Source: Diplolepis rosae
Lineage: Eukaryota; Arthropoda; Insecta; Hymenoptera; Diplolepididae
NCBI GenBank assembly: GCA_030998225.1
Contig: JAPYXD010000391.1
Location: 2,170,001 to 2,234,000 of the forward strand
Direction: 5' to 3'
DNA: 64,000 nt
Below, one piece after another: positions 45,236 to 55,600 of the stretch. The notes beneath the pieces are model-generated. The model was not told the origin of the DNA. It made no database searches and saw only the letters and a list, made by a program, of their open reading frames with translations. How positions within the stretch are numbered: the stretch's first letter is position 1; every line of letters begins with the position of its first letter. The translations under genes and the position numbers were made by a program.

Positions 45236-45800
45236 ATTACGTGCCCAGGCGCAGAATGAGGGTCATTGCGGGACGAGTGACAATGCTCGCAGGAGATCGA
45301 AGCTAAGGCGTAGTCGAGGCAAAGCCGAGACGAAGCCGAAGCGCGATCAGTCCTGCGAGCATTGTCGCGAGTCTCGGAATTACCTGAATTGTGTGTATTG
45401 GCACGTATTCTATTTTATGTGACTTCGGTGCGTATACGAGTTTTTATGCGTACACTGGAATCTAAACTAGTATTGTAGTTGGTTGCGGCGCTAGTCATTA
45501 CACTTGATATGTCACAACTAGTCCCGGCCATTTTGATTTTATCGATCTTGTGTAGTAGTAATGGATTTTAGTAGACGCATGCGCAGTTCAAATGTACAAG
45601 GCTTTGCCAGTAAGATGCTAACGCTGTACGAAGAAGAAGAAGAATAAGAAGGATTGAGCTTCGTTTCATGGCTATGGGCGCATGCGCAGTTCAATTTTTA
45701 CATTTCATTCCTTTCTGGCGAAATGTACTACATTGCGCTACTGTTAACTGTAGCGAAAAAACGAGTTTGCGCGCCGGTGACACATAAATACTATTTTGTG
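45229..45800. mobile_element. ATAGTAT MITE, copy 3
   Basis: 'aatagtacattacgtgccca' on the left; 'gacacataaatactatttt' on the right, inverse to the left end. Contains the same hairpin, 'aagccgaggcg'-like words and 'gcgcatgcgcagttcaatttt'. It directly abuts the R1 tail. Confidence 0.8.
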
Positions 45801-46325
45801 CAAATACGGAAGACAAATTTATTTTGCGAGTGTGAAGTTTGATGCCCGAGAAAAGCGAGGGTAACAACTACACAAGTGAAATGAGTGTTTTCCCCGTGTC
45901 ATGTAACTGCATAAAACATCTGTTAAGCAAAACGTAAAATTATTCCTGCTACAAGTTTCACAATTCCCAGGTAGAACTATTAGAATATTCAACATATTGT
46001 AAGTGAAAATTAAGAAATTGTTAGATAAATCTACTGAAAAGTAACTGAATTTTCTAAAATACTTTTTTAATTTTACCAAACTATAACTGAATAACACTCC
46101 AGTCACATGTTTTGAAACATTACAGTGAAACTTTGAAACAGTGTATATACTTTAAAAAATCTTCAATGCACGCATTGATACTTTACTCTACACTTATGAA
46201 TTTTAGCGAATTGTGATTCATTGTTGAGAGTTTGGTTCGTTACGAATGATTAAAATAATATTAAATAATTCAAATTTAAAGAATTTGAAATCTTTCTGTA
46301 AAAAAATAGACGCTTTTGACGGTGC
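45801..46325. other. Intron-like duplicated block
   Basis: 45900-46325 matches the SPH intron-2 blocks at 38930-39350 and 57850-58100. With the exon-3 relic it shows that part of one unit was copied here. Confidence 0.55.
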
Positions 46326-46443
46326 ATTCGAATCCGGATATGTTCTATACTGTTATCCGTTTTATAGATTTTGACAAATGCCTGTTCGATCAACATGAAA
46401 AAGAATGATACCATGAACGACCTGATGTTGGAATCATTGTGGT
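46326..46443 (+). pseudogene. SPH exon-3 relic
   Basis: Matches the 3' two thirds of exon 3 (SNPDM-, FIDFDKCLFDQHE, RPDVGIIV) and ends at an intact GTGAGT donor. An in-frame TGA follows 'catgaaaaagaa', and the 5' part with the acceptor is missing. Confidence 0.85.
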
Positions 46444-46669
46444 GAGTTCTGAACTCAAAAGACATTCAATAAAAATAGAGAGCCACGTTATCAAAATATC
46501 AAACCTGCGATGCAGTGTTCAAGTCATAAAATAAAAAATCTTCGTTATGTGCTAATATTGCGGAGAAAGTTGAAAACAAATTGCCTGGAAACGTTACGGA
46601 AAACTTGATTGAAAATAAAAACGATCTTATCCAATGACCGAAGTAAAATCGTGTATTTTGGATTTTTAT

Positions 46670-46785
46670 ATTTTAATATTGTCTTGAGCTTCAGTACCAA
46701 ATTACAAGAAATAAACTCATATGTACGTGTAGAATATAAGACCGAGCGCGAAGCGCAAGATCCAAACAGAACGGTGCTACGGTGT
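46670..46785. repeat. Fragment of the 3.3-kb TTAA element
   Basis: Aligns with 62400-62510 ('gagcttcagta', 'aagaaataaac', 'gaccgagcgcgaagcgc'). No ends. Confidence 0.6.
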
Positions 46786-47172
46786 TTGATACTGACGTAA
46801 TATTTCTATGAGAATTCGCCACTAATAACAAAATGCGATCATTGTTAAAAAATTCCATCCTTTAAACCTCTTCTGTCAAAGTTTGAGCCAAATCCATCCA
46901 TTTCTTTACAAGTTACAGTGTCTGAAAGCAATAAACCTCTGATTTTTTTGCAGATGGGAAAAAATGAAATTTCGAGTGTTGATTAAACACTACTTTTTGC
47001 GTGAAAAAACCTCATCAGAAACCAGGGCAATGCTCGATAAATATTATTCGGACTCCGCTCCGTTGTATGGGATGGTTCAGAAGTGGTTTACCGAATTTCG
47101 TTATGGTCGTACGAGCACAGAAACCATACCATGTTCAGGTCGTCCAAATGAGATCACTACACTAGAAATGAT

Positions 47173-48480
47173 CACAGTGCGGCCACTACCATGTATTTTA
47201 GGAGGGTACTTAAAAAAGTGAAAATGAGCATCAGCGCCGCCAAGTTTTGATAGCAAGAACTAATATCAATGCAAACGAAACTCTCGACCCCCCAACTCGA
47301 TGTATTCTAAAGAGCGGAAAATTTTGAAATATATTGTATGAAATCCATTTCATAAATTTAAATGATTTAAAGTTGAAAATAATTTGTGAAAGAATAAAAA
47401 TACAACAAGAATTTTTAAATATGAATCACAATAAACAGTTAAATTCGGTACTATTACACGGAGGAAAATAGTTGAAGTAATTTTCCTCAACTCTGTCGAT
47501 TAAACTTGGGACTTAAGGACATTTGAACATTTATTAAATCCTAGTCGGGTAAAATGAATTTGATAAATACCTAATTCACCCAAAGTGAATATCAATAAGT
47601 GTTACATAGGAAATAGTAAGGAGTTGAGTAAAACGTTGTCGACGACAGGGCATCACACCGACGCTTGAGGTGCTTCGAACGGTAGTTAAGTAAAATGAGC
47701 ATCGGCTGAATTAGTTCAACTGGCAATGATATGGTTGCTATGGTTACAAAAGTTTAAAAATAACATCAGTAGCGACAAGAGCGCCACCACTTGTTGATAG
47801 CAAACATTATAATTCGTTCCCCTTTTCTCCTATACCCCTATTGTAAAACTTGACGTAAAAAATGACGCAAAAAACGACGTAAAAAATGGCGTAAAAAACG
47901 ACGTCAAAAATGACGTAAAAAAGACGTCAAAAATGGCGTTAAAAACGACGTCAAGAATTGGATAGTTTTTTACGTCATTTTTTACGTCAAGAATCTGTTG
48001 TCTTGACAAGTGATATTGAAAAAGTGTGCGTGCATGTTGTAAATAATGGCACTGAGTATTTGTGTGTGGTACCTAATTTATACTTGTATTAGAAAAATAT
48101 AGTCGATTCATTATATTTAATTGAATATACTCTTATATAATCAGTAAACTAAAGTTAGCCATAAAATATTGTACTATTTATTTTCCTCTTACATTTTCAT
48201 GTCACTCCTATACGGAATGCCCATTCCACTTTTAAATCTATTATTACATTATATAATAGTTCTTTTACTGATGGGCATTTCTTAATTACAATATCCAGTA
48301 GGCGATTAAATATAAATTATTAAGGTTTCTTAAAGAAAAACTCGACGTAAAAAATGACGTAAAAAACTATCCCAATTCTTGACGTAGTTTTTAACGCCAT
48401 TTTTGACGTCGTTTTTTACGTCATTTTTTACATCATTTTTTACGTCAAGTTTTTCAATAGGGGTGAGTGGACCCACTGTG
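47173..48480. mobile_element. Mutator-like element, 1308 bp, 9-bp target duplication
   Basis: AGAAATGAT is present at 47164-47172 and 48481-48489. Short inverted ends CACAGTGSGKCCACT. A 9-bp duplication fits Mutator-type elements. No transposase inside. A smaller foldback (47834-48464) occupies its right half. Confidence 0.8.
47834..48464. repeat. Foldback with arms made of GACGTMAAAAAY repeats
   Basis: Left arm 47834-48000 and right arm 48335-48464 are inverted copies starting ACCCCTATTG. Each is built from 9-12 copies of a roughly 12-bp unit GACGTMAAAAAY, ending in 'ttggatagttttttacgtca'. Many units contain TGACGTCA-like or TGACGTAA-like words (the CRE/ATF core). Confidence 0.85.
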
Positions 48481-49019
48481 AGAAATGATCAATAATGTCC
48501 ATGATATTGTTTTGAACGACCCGAAAATGAAAGTGCGCGAGATAGATGAGATCTTATCCATCTCAACTGGGCGTGTGGGTAATATTCTGCATACAAATTT
48601 GTGCATGAGAAAGCTCTGTGCAAGATGGGTGTCGCAATTGCTGACAATTCACCAAAATGCATTCATGTGACCACTTCGGAGTAAAATTTTGCCTATTTTA
48701 ACCATAATCCGCAAGAGTTTTTTGCGTCGAATTATGACAATGCGTGAAACATGAATCCACCACTATACTACGGAATCACATTAAGGGTCTAAATAGTGGG
48801 TTAAACTTGGTGAAAGTGTACCAAAGCATCCGAGAAAGCAACAATCGGCTGGGAAAGTTATGGCTAGTGTTTTTTGGGATGCACATGGAGTCATCTTCAT
48901 CGACATTCATTTTACTTGTGTGGTTGCTACCCTCATTTTGCTCGTGCATTAAACTTCACACTCGCAAAATACTTTTTTTTCCTAGTTGCACAATATACTA
49001 TTATAAAACAATATTTCTC

Positions 49020-49563
49020 TAAACTATTCAGCATGCTGCATGAAGCAATCGAAGTGTTGTCAGTAAAACTGACTGATCGGATGGTCAAAATACCTTTCTA
49101 TCAATGCAAAAAGTCAAACTCAGGATTCTATTACTTTTTTATGATGAACCATAACCCTAAAACATTCCACGAGCAACTTTCGTGATCACAAGTTCATCTA
49201 TTAGACGTTTAAGATAGATTTTTGGAAAAACGGGAGAGCTCCTGAAGATGTTCCGATATTTCGCCGAAAGTGCTATTAGACGTCTAGTAGAGCTTAAATT
49301 GGCCACTAATTCAATTATTTTTGGCGTCTAGAAGAAGATCGACAAAAAGCATCTAAAAAACGTCCTGATATCGTCTTTTATTAGAGGAGTGACATTCTAT
49401 GAGTAAACACTTTGCCTCTTTATATGTATAAGCAAGGTAAACTATGAAGCTGTAGTAAATATCATAAATGATACTTTTATCACCCATATGTAAATCTTTT
49501 CTGGCAAACAAAAATAACGTCGCAGACCTAGGTCCATTTAAGAAGTTCATTAGAATGTGACTT
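49020..49563. repeat. Duplicated 5' flank of SPH-D
   Basis: 49020-49185 matches 30265-30590. 49190-49400 is foreign, with repeated 'attagacgt' words. 49430-49560 matches 30672-30800. Confidence 0.7.
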
Positions 49564-49601
49564 TATATACGTACCAACAGGTAATACAAAACAGTTTCAT
49601 T
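49564..49601 (+). promoter_or_regulatory. TATA box and initiator of SPH-D
   Basis: TATATA at 49564-49569, TCATT with A at 49599, ATG at 49614: the same 35 and 15 nt spacing as in SPH-C and the orphan exon. Confidence 0.6.
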
Positions 49602-49613
49602 GGTGGAGTTATA

Positions 49614-52600
49614 ATGTCCAAAATTATCCTCGTTCTGCTTTACACCATCACAACCGTCTCGAATGCATTAGGTGAATAAAAATTCATAGAACAATATAAA
49701 ATATATAAAGAATAAATTAATACTTATCGTAGGCTAAATGCCTAACAAGCACTGTTAATTTTATATTGATATATATGTAACACGCGTTTTTATGTGTATT
49801 AGGCATGCTTTCCTCCAAACGTTCCATATGGCATTGCAATACCGTAAATTCTTCAGGAAACTAACCCAATTTTGCGAACCGAACTTGTAAAATCGGATCC
49901 GCGTATCATATTAGTTCTTCTCATGGTATATAATTATAGTTATTGTGCATTTTTTTAACGTAAACTTTATTTTTATAAATATCTTTTTCCACTTGATTCA
50001 CTCAAAAAAATTCTTTTCTATCAATTTAGCAAATAATTACTGATATTATGAGCAAAAGGAATCGCACACCAAAAAGCACGCCGAATTCTTTATTCAATTC
50101 AATTTAAAATTGATCACTTTATACATTAAATAGCTATTTCATAAATGAATGGAAGAAGCATTTGAAAAATTCTAGACAAGAGTATAAAAAATATATCTAT
50201 TTATCTGGAAGGGCTCCAACTAGAGAATCCCTACTTGTAATATTTGTGGTTAAGATTAGGTCCATTAGATGCAACATAACCTTTATTCTTTATTCCCATT
50301 AAAATTTGATCTTATCTCAGAAAAATGGAGATTTTCTGAACACGGTCTTAGATAAGATTATTACTTAAGACGAATCACGCACTTAAAAAAAACTTCTTTA
50401 TAATTTTGTCTCGAATTCGCATGTCATCATAATAATTATATGCGAGCAAGTGTGTGTATGTGTGTGTATCTGATTCTGTCGAGGTAGTAACAATAACTAA
50501 ACATGAAGTTCTATTAACATGGAGTGAATAGTAAAATCAATTGAAGCTTTCATAGTAAACGTAAGCAGCAGAAAGTTACTACATAAGAGTAGAAAGAAAA
50601 ACAAACTGATGATAAGTAAATAAGTGTACTATTTTTTTTTTTTTGGTAGTACTTCATTAGTTGGAATTTCTTATTGCGAACTTGCATAATTTCGTTATGA
50701 GATCATTTTCTTGATTCAAAAGTTTCATCATATTTTTGCAATTGAAAAAACTCAAATTTTTTAGATTCTTTAATTCAAAAACTTGATGTGTTTCTTTCAA
50801 AAATATTTTATTTTATAGAAAATCGATTTAATAATTAAAAATCTTAAAAATTTTAATCAGAATCATAAACTGGCATGAAATTTAAAAATTCCCGATTATA
50901 CAGGGCCCAAACACTTCTTACACGGCCCTGCAGTAGTTGCAGGTTATAAGCGCTATTTTCTTTCTTGTATTCCAAGCGTGTAACAACAAGTACTGTCAAT
51001 TTACTCAGAAAAAATTTCCTAGCTTGAAAACAGATTTTACATGGTGAAAACAATAAACTTAACCTTCCAAGCGAATATCCCTCCGTTGCTGTTAAAAACG
51101 GTAAATATTAGTCTTAACTCGAATTTTCCCTGTACTTTTTCTATCAGTGTGGAAAATCCTTTTTATTTATAATTTTTTGAGTGAGACACCTGAACAAAAT
51201 TAGTTATGTGACTCTGCTGATATATGACCTTAAATACAATGCGGAGGTCCAATAGGGCCCTAAAGGTGTCCATTTTTGTAGGTGGGGTAGTGTAAGGGCT
51301 GACCTCACTAAACCCCTACTAGAAAGTCTAGTGGGGCCCACCTCGACAAAAGCGTTATGTTACCGACGGAGTCTTGACTAGTTTTCCGACGCTAGATTCC
51401 GACTAGAAATAGGGCAAACTCGTCAGGGCCCCACTAGTCCCCTATAGAAATTTCTACACGGGTTACGCTATTGTTTCTTTGGCTAATTATTTTAATTATT
51501 TTGCTAGATTTCAGATTGAAAAAAGCATATGCTGAAGTCACGCATTTTCGATATTAAAAATTATTTTATATCGTGTCTTTCCTTACCAATCCTCAACGAA
51601 AGTTATACCAGGGGTGTTAGTTGAAACTTGCCGGATTAACTCATAGATGTCGCTAGAGATATGTATACATTTCTATGATTTGGCATCTATGTCATATTTT
51701 TCTATGGAGAATAACCTTCAAATATACACAATTACATTCTGCCAAAATAATAGCATCATAGTTGTTTACCTCAGTGAATATGTCGAGTTTCGTTCCAAGC
51801 AAATCGCATTTGCGGCATTCCTTGCTTTTCTTATTTCATCAAAAGAAAAAAGCAATTGAAGCTCATCGATTGCTGGTAGAAACTTATAATGAACATGCTC
51901 CAGTGATTATAACATGTGAGACATGGTTTCGTCAATTTAAAAGTGGAGATTTCGATTTAACAGACAATGAACATCCTGGTGCAGCGAAAAAGTTCGAAGA
52001 CGAGAAATTGCAGGCGTTATTGGATGAAGACCCAACCCAATCGCAACAACAATTTGCACAAACACTAAATGTGACCCGAGGAGCAATTTGCCAACGTTTA
52101 AAAGCCATGGGAAGAATCCAAAAGTATGGAAAATGGGTACCACACCAACTGAACGATAGACAAATGGAAAATCGAAAAACCATTTGTGAAATGCTGCTTC
52201 AACGGTTCGAAAGGAAATCTTTTCTGCATCAAATTGTCACGAGGGGCGAAAAATGGATTTATTTCGAGAACCCGATGCGGAAAAAATCTTGACTTTCACC
52301 TGGTGAGGTCGGCCCATCGACTCCAAGGCCAAATCGCTTTGGCCGTAAGACAATGCTCTGTGTTTGGTGGGACCAGTGTGGTGTGGTGTACTTCGAGTTA
52401 TTAAAACCTGGTGAGACGGTGAATACGGATCGCTACCGACAACAAATTATCAATTTGATTCATGCTTTGATCGAAAAACGGCTGGAATGGGCCCGAAGAC
52501 ATGGCAAAGTTATCCTACAACATGACAACGCACCGTCTCATACCGCTAAAGTGGTGAAGAACACATTTAAAGCATTGAATTGGGAAATATTATCGCACCC

Positions 52601-55600
52601 GCCGTACTCTCCAGACCTCGCCCCGTCCGACTATCACCTTTTCGCATCGATGGGACACTCACTCACAGAGCAGCGCTTCGCCAATTTTGAAGAAGTCGAA
52701 CAATGGCTCGTCGAATGGTTTGCCTTGAAAGAGAAAGAGTTTTTTTGGATTGGTATCCATGATTTTCCTGAAAGATGGGCAAAATGTGTAGAATCCAATG
52801 GTCAATACTTTGGATAAAAAAGTTTTGAGATTCCCTTTAGAATTAAGTGTTTTCTTTACTGTAAAAAAACGTCAAACTTCAACTAACACCCCTGGTATTT
52901 CTATCTTTTATGGATTAAGGGATTAATTTCATAGTTGACAGATCTCTTTGTCTGTTTCAGAATCAAATTTTGCATTGCTAGAAAGTAAGTTACTACGAAG
53001 AGGAAGAAATTACGAGTATGTCGGCAAAGAAGAATTACAATATGTGGTTTCCGTAGGAGTTTTTAAGGATGGACATTATAAACACATATGTATGGCAGTT
53101 ATGATCACAGGATTAAACGGAATCACCGCAGGGAAGTGTGGCCATTATAAGTAATTATTTATAAAACATATATTCATACAAGGGCGGTCGCTAAAGTTCC
53201 CAATTTAAAAATCCAGAGAACTAGAAATGTTTTTGGCAACGTAGATATATTTTATTCAAAAGAGCCCCCTTCGGACTCAACACACCGCTATGCACGGTCG
53301 AGAACCGATCAAGGCAGACCCGGAAGTTCGTCGCCATTTAAGTCTTCCCGGCATTCCTTAAATCGTTAAAACCACTCGAAGATCGTAGGACGGTATAAAC
53401 ACTCATCACCATTAACTTTTGGCATCATTTGTTGGGTCTCGGCAGCTGTTTTACCAAGTTCAAAACAAAGCTTGATATTGTTCAAAATTTATTTTTCGAC
53501 CGATGGTTCAGTTATACTGTGTCACATTAGGCGCAATAACTCAGCTTCTATGCATCCGATTGTCATGGAATTTTGAGACAACATCCATGATGGGTGTAGA
53601 ATTAAATGCCCAAAAGATATAACTAATGTCGCCACTAATATTGGCTATTTTTGGCTTGTCTGGTAAGAACCACACGAGTAAAATTATTTTTTTCCCGTGT
53701 CCCGCACGATTTTTTTTTCTACTACACTGAGAGAAAACTTTTGTTTCAATTAAAAATACCGTTTTTCAAATTTAAGACAGTAACTTACTACCAAAATGCA
53801 ACAGAATTTTTATAAAATTGCGAAACTGTAACGACCTTTTCAGTTACATGTAACTGCATGAAACGTCAGTTACGCAAGACGTAAAATAATTTCTGTTACA
53901 ATTTTCAGAATTACCAGATACAAATATCAGAATATTCAACACATTGTAACTGAAAACCCAGGTGCGAATTTCGGTCGGCTGCCAGAGTTGGACCATCGGG
54001 CCACGGTTGGCCCTACTCTGGCGACCAAGGTTTGGTGACCATAGTTGGGCCAACTGTGGTAGCTTCGGTTTTACCAACTTTGGCAGCCAAAACCGGCAAC
54101 CAAAGATGTGCCCAACCGTCGGCTCAACTATGGCCCAGACTCGAACCGACTGTCGGACCAACCTTTGCGAATTACCTTAGATGACCGTGATAGTTTGGTC
54201 GGCCCACCTCTGGGCCATGGTTGAACCAATCGTCAGCATATTATCAACTAGATTATACCCGTGCGGAAATTGCCTTATTTAAAAACAAATCTTGACATTA
54301 AAAAGTAAAAAGTTGTATACTATGTAAATTATTACTAACGTACTGTAAGAATATATACAGGGTTTCCCAATAGGGGTGATATGATTTTGAATGTCCCTAT
54401 CGGGCTCATTTGAACTGAAATTTTTGACGTCTGCTGTCAGTTGTCATCAGTAAGGTTTGCCATTTAATCATGAGTAGTTTCACGCTTCCACAACGTTTGG
54501 AAATTGTCCAATTATTTTATCAAAATTTGAGAAGTTGCGCAACTTGCCATACTGCTGGCCAAACAATAGATTTATTGCGAGGAAAGTTTGGAGAATCGAT
54601 TATCTCAAGAAATGGCCCTTTCAATTGGCCGCCAAGATCTTGCGATTTAACGCCTCTGGATTATTTCCTTTGGGGATACGTTAAATCTAAGGTTTATGCC
54701 AATAAACCAAAGACAATTGGAGAGCTTGAAACCAATATCCGAGCCGCTATAGCAGCCATACCACCAGAAATGCTCCACAAAGTCATCGAAAATTGGCTTG
54801 AACGCATTCGGGTTTGCAAGAAGAGTCTCGGGGGACATTTGGCCGATATATTGTTTAAATCATAAATGGCATAGAATATCCAATATAATAAAAAAGATTT
54901 CGATCAATTCCGAATGAATATTCAGTGTTTTTTTTCAATTTCAAAACATATCACCCTTATTGGGAAACCCTTTACTTCCAAAGTACACAACTTTTTATTA
55001 GATGTTTTTGATAAAAAAGTTTTTTCCAAGTTACATACAAAAATACTGTGTTTTATAGAAATTTCATTCAGTCCTTGAAAGTATAAAAATTTTAAACCCA
55101 CAACTGATTTAAATACCTGAAAGAAAGAGATTGCTAATTAACAGGGTACAGACACATATTATACGGCCTTTGCAGCGGTAGCTTATAAGCGAGATTTTTT
55201 TCGGAATATGGTAAGCGAGAATAGCCGAGAGGTCTTAGGCGTTAGGAATGCGTTTAGTTATATAGATAATATAGGTAGGTTAGAGGGTTCGAATCCAAAA
55301 GCGAATATGATATTTTTAATTCAAGCGTGCGATTACAAATAAGGTATCAAAAACGTACTAATAATGTACTAATCAAATAATGTACATTATCAGGGCCTGC
55401 TAGTGCCCTGATTTCATTTTTTACCCGGGTACAAGCATATATTTTGACCTAGGACGGCCCATCTCCGGCACCCGGCGTCGGGCCAACTGTTCACGCCAAT
55501 GGACGGATAGCGTTATCATTTCACTTGTTGGCCCGACCTCTGGCCAACAAGGTTGGCCCAACCGTGGGCCGTCGCTCAATTCACACCTCGAAAGTAAGAA

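Larger units (their letters stand above)
46964..48905 (+). pseudogene. Mariner transposase split by a Mutator-like element
   Basis: First part 46964-47172: MKFRVLIKHYFLREKTSSET, GMVQKWFTEFRYGRTSTET. Second part from 48490: INNVHDIVLNDPKMKVREID, NILHTNLCMRKLCARWVSQL, then degraded motifs up to a FWDAHGVIFID fragment at 48905. The frames join once the 47173-48480 insertion and one 9-bp duplicate are left out. Downstream the catalytic part is missing. Confidence 0.85.
53957..55591 (+). mobile_element. CCCAGGTGCGAATT element, copy 1 (with nested mariner derivative)
   Basis: Inverted ends CCCAGGTGCGAATT and AATTCACACCTCGA, flanked by AA, read against the unoccupied block at 46000. The body has palindromic words of the GGTTGGCCCAACC/GTTGGGCC type at both ends, an AT-rich centre and a tRNA-like module (55215-55300). 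It is 0.6 kb longer than the other copies because of the element at 54358. No transposase. Confidence 0.85.

Noticed and set aside
47850..48000. CRISPR-like regular repeats
   Set aside because: The 12-bp units have no unique spacers and are mirrored in an inverted arm; it is a foldback minisatellite in a eukaryotic genome.
55215..55300. Possible tRNA-Ser or tRNA-Leu gene (A and B boxes)
   Set aside because: Acceptor and T stems do not pair properly and it is present in three transposon copies; treated as a tRNA-derived module.
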